Origin: DRVP01 sp964604045
Lineage (GTDB): Archaea > Thermoproteota > Bathyarchaeia > Bathyarchaeales > Bathycorpusculaceae
Reading direction: 5' to 3'
Length of the DNA stretch: 15,785 bases
Assembly (NCBI GenBank): GCA_964604045.1
Contig: CAZRXM010000022.1
Span: 1-15,785, forward strand
In this document: positions 6,579-13,896 of the stretch, one piece after another
Numbering within the stretch: position 1 is the first letter of the stretch
Layout of the letters: every line of letters begins with the position of its first letter
Position numbers and translations under genes: made by a program
The notes under the pieces: model-generated
What the model was told of the DNA's origin: nothing
Seen by the model: only the letters and a program-made list of their open reading frames with translations
Databases searched by the model: none

Positions 6579-8591
6579 TTAAACCAATTGTTTTATTTCA
6601 ATGTAGTCAAGGCATATATCAACGCCTTTGGCAATGTTTACCGCTCTAATTTCAAAATCTATAAGGGGATATTCTGTGTTAAAGTTAATCGAATAAAACA
6701 TCCAAGAACCATGTATAATGTTGTGTTCAGTAAAAGTTTTGGATTTCAAAATTTTTTGACCGTTATTGGAACATATTTCAACCGTGAACAGATCACTTGT
6801 TCCATTGATTTTCATTCTTAGTAATACTGTGTAGTTGCCGGGAGGGAGAAGTGTGCGCGGACTACTCCAGAAAAGTGGCGCCCCACCTTGTGTGCCATTG
6901 AAATATAGTATGTACGTGTTCATTGCCCTTGAATCTGCGATTATCTCTCCCGCATAGAGGTTAAGATTTCTGTAAGAGTAAGTGAGAATGTAAGGTGCAA
7001 TCGTCAACGTTTTTCCGTTATAGTTTTTCTTAAAGAGGACAACACCATCCGCTGAGGCTAAAACTTTAAAGTCCGTTCTTGTACTTAGAAGCTTAAATAT
7101 CTTTATAGATGCAGACAAATCGGTTTTTATATCGACCAATACATACTCGACGTCAAAAAGGAGGTTGCTGACAAATTTTTCACATTCAGAAGGATTCGCA
7201 CTCCATAATACGTCAACTGGAACGGCGTAGGCGTTTATTCTGCTGGAAACATGAGGAAAAATGTTATTTTGAGTTAAGATTGAAGCATTAACAGGCACGT
7301 AAGACAAGATTTTATGAATAAAAAGTTCATGTTGTGAAGATGGCCCAATACCCATATCGTAGAACTGATTCACTAAACCACTAGTTGGCGAAGCAATAAA
7401 ATAAGCTACTATGCTAAATAATAAAATCATTAATAAACCACGAGCCCTAGCATAGGATGAAAATTTATGTGCAAAAGAATGTAAAGCCGAAATAAAAACG
7501 AAAGCTATAACATATGCTGGATACTGGTTATAAATTACATAATATGGTTGATAATTTGAAAAAAGCGAATAAACAAACCACGGCAATGTGGGAAGAAGAT
7601 ATTCTGCTTTATTGAATGATAGAAGTGCAAGAGGACCAAACAGTATAAGAAGATATCCAATTTTTGTCAGGAATTCGTACTGGAGAGCGCTTATCGCTCT
7701 TTGAGGATATAAGATGATATAAAAAGGAATTAGTACCGGATCCTGAACACCGAGGATGCTCCAATATGCTGACGCTTTAAATGCAGAAATAAAAGCGGGA
7801 TTAACGGGGAAAAAAGCATCCCGTATCCATAACGTCATCAAATACCAAATAACTGCAAGCAAAACGGTTGCAACAGGGATCAAAAAAACGTGGTCTCTAA
7901 AGTTTTTAGCTCTTAACGCTTCGTTCAACTGCTTCCTGGACTTTAGAATGATGAAAAGTCCAATAAATGCGACGATGAAAGCAACATGCTCTTCACATGA
8001 TAAAGAAAGAACCATAAAAAGAAAATACATTTTCCAATTCTTTTTTTCGAGAAAGTACATGCTCGACAGAAAAAAAAGAGGTAAAAAGGCTTGAACGTGG
8101 AAATCAAACCAGTTTACTCCGTGAAGTGGAGGATAGAGTAGATAAAGTAGAACGAACACGATAGACATCATTCTACTATCTAAAACATGCAAACTAAATT
8201 TGTAAAGCGGAAGCGCGCCTAAAGCCAATATAAAAGATTGAAGAATCAGGAGGATCTCTGGAGAAGGATAGAGATTGTAAACAGGTAGTATAATGAAAAG
8301 AATGGGGCTAAAATGCGTTCCTAAAAAGCTTCCGGATGGATTAATGAATATTTCAGGTGTACAATAAAAAAGCTTGTGGTATTTTATAGTGGTCCAAAGG
8401 GCTTGGTTAAATATCCCTAAATCCCAAGCATAGGTTTTAAAGATGAAATGTTTTAGGACGGTAAAATGTGAAAAGACAGCTGTATATAGACAAACCATAA
8501 AGACAACTATTAGAAAACTTATATCTATCCATAGAACCTTACGTGCTAATACCTTTTCAACTCTCTCAGACCACGACAATATTATTCCCAC
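6579..8591 (-). CDS. DUF2079 multi-pass membrane protein (probable GT-C type) with C-terminal beta domain
   Basis: Large integral membrane protein of 670 residues matching the DUF2079 pattern: a first helix (about 22-42), then a loop with W-D-L-G-I-F-N-Q-A-L-W (56-66), G-T-H-F-S-P-I-L (91-98), L-L-Y-P-P-L-H-G-V-N (150-160), F-D-F-H (162-165) and L-S-C-E-E-H (197-202). Roughly ten or more helices follow to about residue 400. The loop Asp57 after the first helix resembles the catalytic acidic residue of lipid-phosphate-sugar-dependent GT-C enzymes, so transfer from a polyprenyl-phosphate sugar outside the membrane is plausible. A soluble part (about 415-525) precedes a beta-rich tail (about 540-668, including P-P-G-N-Y-T-V-L-L-R) that looks like a carbohydrate-binding sandwich. 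The start is GTG at 8591 without a clear ribosome-binding site, so the N-terminus is uncertain. The gene is very AT-rich. Confidence 0.8.
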   Translation of the reverse strand: MGIILSWSERVEKVLARKVLWIDISFLIVVFMVCLYTAVFSHFTVLKHFIFKTYAWDLGIFNQALWTTIKYHKLFYCTPEIFINPSGSFLGTHFSPILFIILPVYNLYPSPEILLILQSFILALGALPLYKFSLHVLDSRMMSIVFVLLYLLYPPLHGVNWFDFHVQAFLPLFFLSSMYFLEKKNWKMYFLFMVLSLSCEEHVAFIVAFIGLFIILKSRKQLNEALRAKNFRDHVFLIPVATVLLAVIWYLMTLWIRDAFFPVNPAFISAFKASAYWSILGVQDPVLIPFYIILYPQRAISALQYEFLTKIGYLLILFGPLALLSFNKAEYLLPTLPWFVYSLFSNYQPYYVIYNQYPAYVIAFVFISALHSFAHKFSSYARARGLLMILLFSIVAYFIASPTSGLVNQFYDMGIGPSSQHELFIHKILSYVPVNASILTQNNIFPHVSSRINAYAVPVDVLWSANPSECEKFVSNLLFDVEYVLVDIKTDLSASIKIFKLLSTRTDFKVLASADGVVLFKKNYNGKTLTIAPYILTYSYRNLNLYAGEIIADSRAMNTYILYFNGTQGGAPLFWSSPRTLLPPGNYTVLLRMKINGTSDLFTVEICSNNGQKILKSKTFTEHNIIHGSWMFYSINFNTEYPLIDFEIRAVNIAKGVDICLDYIEIKQLV

Positions 8592-8651
8592 TCTAAAAGA
8601 TTCATTACATGATCGTTACATATTTTTTAAAATTACGGCAAGTATTTCAGG

Positions 8652-9440
8652 TCAAAGTTTACTGGATATATATTTTGCAATGTATAAAATAAAGTCGCAT
8701 ATCTCTCGAACCGAAAGTTTTGATTTCCCCTTTTTTCTGTTAATGAAAGTGATCGGAACTTCGATTACTCCGAACCCTTGCTTGGCCGCTTGTCTTATCA
8801 CTTCTATTTGTATTTCGTAGGTTTGGCTGTGTAGTTTATTGATTACACTTTGAACGAGTTTTGCTGAGTAGCAGCGCATTCCACTTGTGTAGTCTTTTAT
8901 TTGTGCACCTACTGCAAGTTTTGCGATGATGTTTGCTACTTTGCTTATGATTTTTCTCGGGAAGCTCCAATTTTTGACGGCTCCTCCTTGGTGGTAACGG
9001 CTTCCAATGCACATGTCATAGCCTCCATATTTTACTGGTGCTACTATTTTTGGTATTTCTGCTGGGTTGTGGGAATGATCTGCATCCATAGTTATGATGT
9101 ATTTTGGTGGGTTTTTGAGTGATAGTAAGAGTTTAAAGCCGTCTTTTATGGCTGTACCGAGGCCCATTTTTCTGGGCCTTGTTAGAAGGATTATGTTGCC
9201 GTATTCTTTTTGCAGTTTGCGTACTATGTTGGCTGTTCCGTCGGGGCTGGAATCGTCTATAACGAGTATGGAGAGATCAAGGTTTAGTTTTTCGATTTCT
9301 CGGATTATTTCTTCAATGTTCTCTACTTCACAGTATGTGGGTAGGATCAACCCGATTTCCGACTTTAAGTTTAGGTTTCCTTCAACAACTCCCCCAAGAT
9401 TTTGTTGGTGGTTCGCTCTTGAAACCGTCATCGCCTTCAC
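8652..9440 (-). CDS. Dolichol-phosphate mannose synthase-like family 2 glycosyltransferase
   Basis: GT2 enzyme of the DPM1/polyprenyl-monophosphomannose synthase group, which moves mannose from GDP-mannose to a polyprenyl phosphate at the membrane. Motifs in the 262 residues: L-I-L-P-T-Y-C-E-V-E-N-I (31-42), L-V-I-D-D-S-S-P-D-G-T (59-69), metal-binding D-A-D-H-S-H (119-124), I-G-S-R-Y-x-x-G-G (145-153), D-Y-T-S-G-M-R-C-Y (183-191) and I-N-R-K-K-G-K-S-K-L (233-242). There is no C-terminal membrane domain, as in the short, soluble-type DPM1 class. Other sugars remain possible. The GTG at 9440 is the only good in-frame start, and about 25 residues precede the conserved core. AATTTAAA at 9467-9474 probably serves as TATA box, giving the sugar operon its own promoter downstream of priL. 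The DUF2079 gene follows 60 bp later. Confidence 0.87.
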   Translation of the reverse strand: MKAMTVSRANHQQNLGGVVEGNLNLKSEIGLILPTYCEVENIEEIIREIEKLNLDLSILVIDDSSPDGTANIVRKLQKEYGNIILLTRPRKMGLGTAIKDGFKLLLSLKNPPKYIITMDADHSHNPAEIPKIVAPVKYGGYDMCIGSRYHQGGAVKNWSFPRKIISKVANIIAKLAVGAQIKDYTSGMRCYSAKLVQSVINKLHSQTYEIQIEVIRQAAKQGFGVIEVPITFINRKKGKSKLSVREICDFILYIAKYISSKL

Positions 9441-9466
9441 AAGCCCTAATTTTTATTATGATTCTT

Positions 9467-9474
9467 AATTTAAA
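9467..9474 (-). promoter_or_regulatory. Probable promoter of the DPM1-like/DUF2079/GT4 transcript
   Basis: The 57-bp gap after priL contains TTTAAATT on the minus strand, centred about 30 bp before the GTG start of the DPM1-like gene. That spacing predicts a very short leader. It would separate expression of the sugar genes from the replication operon upstream. Confidence 0.4.
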
Positions 9475-9497
9475 GTCTACTGCTAGAAACTGAAAGG

Positions 9498-10550
9498 TTA
9501 GGTTTTCCGGCTTTTCTGGGCTGAGTACTTCTGGTAGAAGCCTAGGGGGTGCCTTATTGTCCTGCACAGTTCTGTTGGGTTTGTGCAGATTCCGTGGGTC
9601 TGGAGGGTTTGGCATTTTGGTGGTTTGTAGCGGGTTCTCGAGCCTCTTTCGCCTGCTATGTGTTCCACTTGGTAGCGGGTTAGGCGTTCATTAAAGTCTG
9701 AGGTGTTTCGGAATACGTCGATTATGTTTTCTGTTGGCATTCCAATGTTTACTAGGAAGGTTGTTAGGGTGAATCTTGCCACGTGGGGTAGGTGGTGTCC
9801 CTTTTTTGCTGCTTCGTAGAGGGCTGTTATGCATGGTGGGAATGCTTCGGGCTTGACCGTTTTTGGTATGCCTTCTATCTCAGTTTTGCTAACTTTTTCT
9901 AAAGTTAGGGTTTTTAGCATTTCAACTATATTGGCGATTTTCTGGGGGAGTTTTGGCAGTTCGCCTACCTCTAGACGTTTTTCTATGGAGCGCCTAACTT
10001 CCTCGCTTAGAAGCCTTGCCGTCTCGTTTCTTGTTAGATAGACGTTTCCGTATGCTAGGGGGCGGTTGACGAGCTTCCATTTTTTGTCACGGAGGTTAAC
10101 TGTGTTCCTTAGATAGTCTGTGAAGTGGAGTTTGAACTCGTAGGGTGCAACGTGTTCATCCGCGTCCATCGGCCTAATTCTCCACTGGAAGTTTTTCGCA
10201 ACGGCCAATATCTTTTCCCTGGATTCGAACTTCAGGTCGTTGTAGGCTTGTTTGGCCTCCGCTAGGGCGTAACGTCTCTTAATGAAGGAGTTCTCTGTGG
10301 CAGCGGCGAGCATTATGGCTGTTGGGAAGGAGAGAATTTCCACCTCCTCGTTTTGAAGCTTCCTTGATACGTTGGCGTAAAGGATGGCTTCTTCCACCCT
10401 TTCTTTGGCTCTTTCAAGGATTTGGGAGAACTCAGGGCTGGCTAGGTCTTCAATTCTCAAGTCTAGGCTTCTAACATATTCGGCTGCGTCTTTCAAGAAC
10501 GGGTATTTGGCTAAATCGTTTTTAGTGAACTTTACTGCGGCTGCTTGCAT
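9498..10550 (-). CDS. priL: DNA primase large subunit PriL (iron-sulfur)
   Basis: Non-catalytic primase subunit that supports primer initiation and binds PriS. The 350-residue product has a helical N-terminal domain (about 1-215) and the C-terminal iron-sulfur domain. The four [4Fe-4S] ligands are visible: C240 in F-P-P-C-I, C313 in P-K-C-Q-T-L, C322 in H-G-I-C and C329 in E-L-C. The family hallmark Y-x-V-E-H-I-A-G (293-300) precedes them, and L-G-F-Y-Q (336-340) closes the domain. The start ATG lies 7 nt after the pcn stop, so it is translated in the same operon as tfs and pcn. Note that priS sits about 6 kb away in a separate transcript, with the sugar block between them. Confidence 0.95.
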   Translation of the reverse strand: MQAAAVKFTKNDLAKYPFLKDAAEYVRSLDLRIEDLASPEFSQILERAKERVEEAILYANVSRKLQNEEVEILSFPTAIMLAAATENSFIKRRYALAEAKQAYNDLKFESREKILAVAKNFQWRIRPMDADEHVAPYEFKLHFTDYLRNTVNLRDKKWKLVNRPLAYGNVYLTRNETARLLSEEVRRSIEKRLEVGELPKLPQKIANIVEMLKTLTLEKVSKTEIEGIPKTVKPEAFPPCITALYEAAKKGHHLPHVARFTLTTFLVNIGMPTENIIDVFRNTSDFNERLTRYQVEHIAGERGSRTRYKPPKCQTLQTHGICTNPTELCRTIRHPLGFYQKYSAQKSRKT

Positions 10551-10557
10551 TTTTCCA

Positions 10558-11313
10558 CTAGGCTGTCTCTATTCTAGGCGCTAAGTAAAAGACAAGTTTT
10601 CCCTCTCCGGCTTGTTGGAAGTCAAGTTTTATGGGCATATCCGTGGAAAATTCTAGGGTTACTATGTCGGAAGTGGCAGAGGCTGCCTTAACTATTTCCG
10701 AGAGATAGCTTAGGCTGAAGGTGGCTTTTGAAGGTTCTTTCGCCTCTAAGTCCAAGAGGGCGTCGCTTCCCTTCTTAAGTTCTATAGTGGCTCCCATAAG
10801 GTCGCCTGCTGCTTGAAAAACCAATTTTTCGCCGTCTGCCTCTACGCGAACATGGTCGCTTACCAGTTCAGCGTCCTCTAATGCTTTGCGAAGCCCGTCT
10901 GTTGTGGCCTTCGCCCTTACGTTAAATGTAATTTTTGGTGTTGGCACTTCCTCCTCAGATGCTTCAAGAAGCGGCATGGTGAAAGTACGCGTGTATTTTC
11001 CGATTATCCTCACCTGTAACCGTCCAGTTTTCTCGTCTAAAGTCAGCTCCACATACTCCTCTTTGCCAGCTCTTTTCAGCAACTTCAACAACTCGCCTAT
11101 GTTTATGCACATTTTTGAAGGTTCTGTGCATATGTACTCGTCAAAAACCGTTTTTGGCCACTCAAAATCCACCATAGCTACCCTTGACGGGTCCATAGCT
11201 CTCAACCGCAGGGCTTCTGGAGTTATTTGGAAGGTTGCTTCGTCCACGAGGATCGATATGGCGTTGGCCATGTCCTTCAAAAGTCTGGCGTCTGCAACTT
11301 TAAGTCTAAACAT
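10558..11313 (-). CDS. pcn: DNA sliding clamp PCNA
   Basis: Homotrimeric processivity clamp for replicative polymerases, ligase, FEN1 and RFC. The length of 251 residues is typical. Visible signatures are L-R-A-M-D-P-S-R-V-A-M-V-D (37-49), the interdomain connector region M-P-L-L-E-A-S-E-E-E-V-P-T-P (113-126), the acidic beta strand K-L-D-F near 229-232, and the C-terminal Y-L-A-P-R-I-E (243-249), whose first residues shape the PIP-box pocket. The ATG follows GGGGAGAG. A TATA box at 11344-11352 (minus strand) suggests a promoter of its own in the 76-bp gap after tfs. It precedes priL by 7 bp. This is the only PCNA gene visible here; whether paralogues exist elsewhere cannot be told. Confidence 0.97.
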   Translation of the reverse strand: MFRLKVADARLLKDMANAISILVDEATFQITPEALRLRAMDPSRVAMVDFEWPKTVFDEYICTEPSKMCINIGELLKLLKRAGKEEYVELTLDEKTGRLQVRIIGKYTRTFTMPLLEASEEEVPTPKITFNVRAKATTDGLRKALEDAELVSDHVRVEADGEKLVFQAAGDLMGATIELKKGSDALLDLEAKEPSKATFSLSYLSEIVKAASATSDIVTLEFSTDMPIKLDFQQAGEGKLVFYLAPRIETA

Positions 11314-11326
11314 GTCTCTCCCCTTC

Positions 11327-11372
11327 TAAAGGTGATGCCTAGAATTATAAAACTTTACACTCTTAAAGGTGA
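11327..11372 (-). promoter_or_regulatory. pcn promoter with flanking 9-bp direct repeats
   Basis: On the minus strand AAAGTTTTATAATT (around 11342-11355) is a good BRE/TATA element about 34 bp before the pcn ATG. It is flanked by two copies of TCACCTTTA (plus-strand TAAAGGTGA at 11327-11335 and 11364-11372), 37 bp apart. The repeats may be binding sites for a regulator, or chance. Confidence 0.4.
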
Positions 11373-11389
11373 CGCTAACGGTGTATGTG

Positions 11390-11743
11390 TTAGCTGTATT
11401 CTCTGAACGTGTAGCCGCACTTTGTGCAGCGTAGGAACTGGGTTGAGGATTCGTCTGCTCCTCGGGTTTGCACCTGCCAAACGTAGGCTGTGTTGTTTCC
11501 GCATTTTGGGCATTCGACTCTCACGGTCGGCAGTGTTCGCAGTTTCTGTTCTTCCCTTCCTATCACGGCGACTTGTTGCTGGGGGTTATGCTGTATTACT
11601 TTCGCCACTTTGGGCGTTGCTTTTTCGTTTACGATTAGCTTCTTGTATCCGCATTTTTGACAGGCAAGGGTTAGGGTTTCCTTTTTCTCGTCTTTAAACT
11701 TTTTGGGCACGAGGCGGGTTCCGCATTTTGGGCAAAATTGCAT
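11390..11743 (-). CDS. tfs: Transcript cleavage factor TFS (TFIIS/RPB9-like)
   Basis: Archaeal transcription factor S rescues backtracked RNA polymerase by stimulating RNA cleavage. The 117-residue protein has two zinc ribbons: N-terminal C4-x2-C7 with C28-x2-C31, and C-terminal C78-x2-C81 with C106-x2-C109. The active tip of the second ribbon is present as T-R-G-A-D-E-S-S-T (93-101), with the acidic pair Asp97-Glu98 that completes the polymerase active site; family members usually read R-S-A-D-E. Keeping this pair argues for a working cleavage factor rather than an inhibitory paralogue. The ATG at 11743 lies after GGAG, and a TATA box at 11789-11798 gives a leader of about 17 nt. tfs-pcn-priL is a recurring archaeal gene order. 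Confidence 0.95.
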   Translation of the reverse strand: MQFCPKCGTRLVPKKFKDEKKETLTLACQKCGYKKLIVNEKATPKVAKVIQHNPQQQVAVIGREEQKLRTLPTVRVECPKCGNNTAYVWQVQTRGADESSTQFLRCTKCGYTFREYS

Positions 11744-11787
11744 TGCTTTAAGCTCCGGTTTTCGCTTGTTTTCCCATGCTCAAGGTG

Positions 11788-11800
11788 TCTTTTAAACTTT
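11788..11800 (-). promoter_or_regulatory. Probable promoter of tfs
   Basis: Minus-strand AAAGTTTAAAAGA is a TATA box with the expected spacing to a start about 17 nt before the tfs ATG, with the GGAG ribosome-binding site inside that leader. It suggests that tfs-pcn-priL can be expressed separately from the DUF99 gene upstream. Confidence 0.4.
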
Positions 11801-11825
11801 TCTAGCCCCCCGATTTGTATTGATG

Positions 11826-12413
11826 CTACAGTGGGGTTATGCCGGAGGCAATTAGGTGAGCAACACGAAGGGCTTCTGGAATGTTGCTTCGAGTCGATGT
11901 GAGCCTCAAAATTTTTATTGCATCTTCCAGGCTTATCCCAACAGCCTGCATGTAAATCTTCTCCCTTCCGCCCCTAACTGGCACTTCGATGGGTTCGCCA
12001 GCGTTGAGTAGGGCTTTCCAGCGTTCCTCTCTTTTGGGGAGGTTTTCTAAAGCCCTTCTAATTTCTTCAAGGTTCGGTTTTTCACGGGTAACGGTTATGA
12101 CCGGGAGGTTTGTTTTGGCATTTAGTTCCTTGATGTCTACGACGTTAAAGCCTGCGAAGGTTATTCCGTCCAGCATTATGATTCTCAACTGTTTGTAGTG
12201 AGGTGAGTTTATCACCATAGAGGCTATTTTCCTCGTTGCGTCTGTGCCGTCAACCCTTATTTTAGTGTGCATAACCCCGTCAAGCCAGTATCCACCTCTG
12301 AAGACAACGCCTATAACTGGCACGAACCCCCTTGTTCTTGGCTTAAAAACTCCGTCGTCCACGCCTAAAACGCGGATTTCTGGTTTGACGACTCTGAACC
12401 TTTTCTGGGCCAA
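11826..12413 (-). CDS. DUF99 (UPF0215) family protein, endonuclease V-like fold
   Basis: Conserved archaeal protein related to endonuclease V by fold in published comparisons; its activity is not established. The 195 residues show the family motifs G-V-D-D-G (17-21), where Asp19 and Asp20 are the likely metal ligands, L-D-G-I-T-F-A-G-F-N-V-V-D (81-93), and a C-terminal R-S-N-I-P-E-A-L-R-V-A-H-L-I-A-S-G (175-191). The start is TTG at 12413, preceded 7 nt earlier by the strong ribosome-binding site GAGAGGAG; this decides the start. It heads the tfs-pcn-priL stretch, separated from tfs by 82 bp. The replication neighbourhood suggests a role in DNA repair or nucleic-acid metabolism, which is inference. 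Confidence 0.9.
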   Translation of the reverse strand: MAQKRFRVVKPEIRVLGVDDGVFKPRTRGFVPVIGVVFRGGYWLDGVMHTKIRVDGTDATRKIASMVINSPHYKQLRIIMLDGITFAGFNVVDIKELNAKTNLPVITVTREKPNLEEIRRALENLPKREERWKALLNAGEPIEVPVRGGREKIYMQAVGISLEDAIKILRLTSTRSNIPEALRVAHLIASGITPL

Positions 12414-12448
12414 AATTTACTCCTCTCGCGGCAAGACCATTTAAGGGG

Positions 12449-12467
12449 GAAACTTGTTATAAGTTTC
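12449..12467. promoter_or_regulatory. Symmetric shared promoter/operator between DUF99 and the deaminase-ahcY operon
   Basis: GAAACTT-GTTAT-AAGTTTC is a perfect 7-bp inverted repeat with a 5-nt spacer in the 95-bp divergent gap. It contains the self-complementary TTATAA (12457-12462), which could act as TATA box in both directions. The predicted starts are about 12434 (minus) and 12486 (plus), each leaving a leader of about 20 nt with a ribosome-binding site. A repressor binding the repeat would shut both transcripts. Confidence 0.45.
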
Positions 12468-12508
12468 GCGGAAAACTTTGTCCTCGTACCGGATGAAGGT
12501 GGGTAGGT

Positions 12509-13864
12509 GTGAACCTTCTCGTTTACGGTGGAACCGTCGTAACGATGAGGGATGGCAGGATAATTAAGGATGGAGCCGTGGTTGTTGAGGGCGAAAACAT
12601 CGTGGATGTTGGAAAATCCCGTGAGCTTATAGGCAAGTATCCAAGGGGTTATGAACGGATAGACGCAAGGGGGAAAGTTGTCATTCCAGGGCTTATTAAC
12701 ACACATCAGCATGCAGCCATGAGCTTGTTGAGAGGCTACGCGGACGACCTGCCCTTGCAAGAGTGGCTTGAAAAGTGGATTTGGCCTATTGAGGGCTATA
12801 TGACCGCGAACGACATTTACGTGGGCGCCCTTTTAACGGCTGTTGAGTCCGTTTTAGGCGGTACGACAACCGTTAACACCATGTACCATTACACGCCCGG
12901 AGACAATGAGGCGAAGGCCTTCGCTGAGGCGGGTTTGCGGGCTGTCGTTGGGCACGTCTGTTTTTCTTGGCGTAAAGAAGATGACAGAAAGGCCTTAGAA
13001 GATTTAGCCAAAAACTGGCATGGCGGAGCTGACGGCCGAATAAGGGTTAGCGTTGACCCCCACGCGCCGTATACTGTTGACCCGGAATACTTGCGGGAGC
13101 TTAAAGCCTTATGCGGCGAGTTGAATGAGGAATATGGGTCTGAGAGGGCGCCGATTATTTGGCATATTCACGTGGCTGAAACGGACGACGAGCCGGAGAA
13201 AATCCGCAAGGCCTTCAACATAAACTTAAAGGGCGGCGTCATGGAGTATTTAGATTCCCTTGGTGTCTTGGACGACCACGTGGTTGCGGCGCACTGTGTG
13301 GCTTTAACAGGCAAAGACATAGCTGTAATGAAGCTTAGAGGGGTTAAGGCATCCCATAACCCCGTTTCAAACCTAAAGTTGGCTTCAGGTGTAAGCCCAG
13401 TTCCAAAAATGCTTGGGGAAGGCGTGACAGTTTCGCTGGGCACCGACAGCCCATGCTCAAACAATTCGGCGGACATGTTTGAGGTTATGAAGGTGGCGGC
13501 TTTACTTCACAAAGGCGTAAACAAGAACCCTACTCTGATGTCGGCGGCTCAAGTGCTTGCTTTAGCCACCATTGAGGGGGCTAAGGCGCTTTCATGGGAC
13601 TCTGAGATAGGTTCCATAGAAGTGGGCAAAAAGGCGGATATAGCAATAATAAACTTTGCCAAGCCTCACCTATGTCCTTTGCATAATGAGGTAAGCCACC
13701 TTGTCTACGCAGCTAAAGCCACAGACGTAGAAACAGTCATAGTGAATGGGAAAATAGTCGTGGAGAATAGGCGTCTAACAACGGTGAACTGTGAAGAGGT
13801 CATGGAGGTGGCTGAAAAGGCGAAAACACGCCTTCTAGAACGGGTAAAACACAACGTTAAATAG
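12509..13864 (+). CDS. mtaD: Amidohydrolase: S-adenosylhomocysteine/5'-methylthioadenosine (5'-deoxyadenosine) deaminase
   Basis: Zinc amidohydrolase of the MtaD/DadD group, which deaminates adenosine-type compounds such as S-adenosylhomocysteine, methylthioadenosine and 5'-deoxyadenosine. The 451-residue TIM barrel shows the metal ligands His66 and His68 (N-T-H-Q-H, with Gln where Thr is commonest), His221 (H-V-A-E, with Glu224) and Asp313 (G-T-D-S), plus His262 and the substrate-contact residues Glu95 (W-P-I-E-G) and His185 (D-P-H-A-P-Y). The composite beta sandwich is formed by the N-terminus and the C-terminal 375-420 region. The GTG start at 12509 follows GGTGGGTAGG. ahcY lies 32 bp downstream on the same strand. 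This pairing favours S-adenosylhomocysteine as a natural substrate; a chlorohydrolase or guanine-deaminase activity is unlikely but not excluded. Confidence 0.87.
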   Translation: MNLLVYGGTVVTMRDGRIIKDGAVVVEGENIVDVGKSRELIGKYPRGYERIDARGKVVIPGLINTHQHAAMSLLRGYADDLPLQEWLEKWIWPIEGYMTANDIYVGALLTAVESVLGGTTTVNTMYHYTPGDNEAKAFAEAGLRAVVGHVCFSWRKEDDRKALEDLAKNWHGGADGRIRVSVDPHAPYTVDPEYLRELKALCGELNEEYGSERAPIIWHIHVAETDDEPEKIRKAFNINLKGGVMEYLDSLGVLDDHVVAAHCVALTGKDIAVMKLRGVKASHNPVSNLKLASGVSPVPKMLGEGVTVSLGTDSPCSNNSADMFEVMKVAALLHKGVNKNPTLMSAAQVLALATIEGAKALSWDSEIGSIEVGKKADIAIINFAKPHLCPLHNEVSHLVYAAKATDVETVIVNGKIVVENRRLTTVNCEEVMEVAEKAKTRLLERVKHNVK

Positions 13865-13896
13865 TTAAGCAGCAAAATTGCTGGAAGGGAAAGAGT

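Noticed and set aside
10886..11329. 147-codon plus-strand ORF opposite pcn
   Set aside because: It lies almost wholly opposite the PCNA coding region, is Ser-rich as expected for a shadow frame, and has no ribosome-binding site.
12365..12760. 131-codon minus-strand ORF across the DUF99 start and the amidohydrolase N-terminus
   Set aside because: It is antisense to two strongly supported genes, crosses the divergent promoter, and its translation has no recognisable motif.
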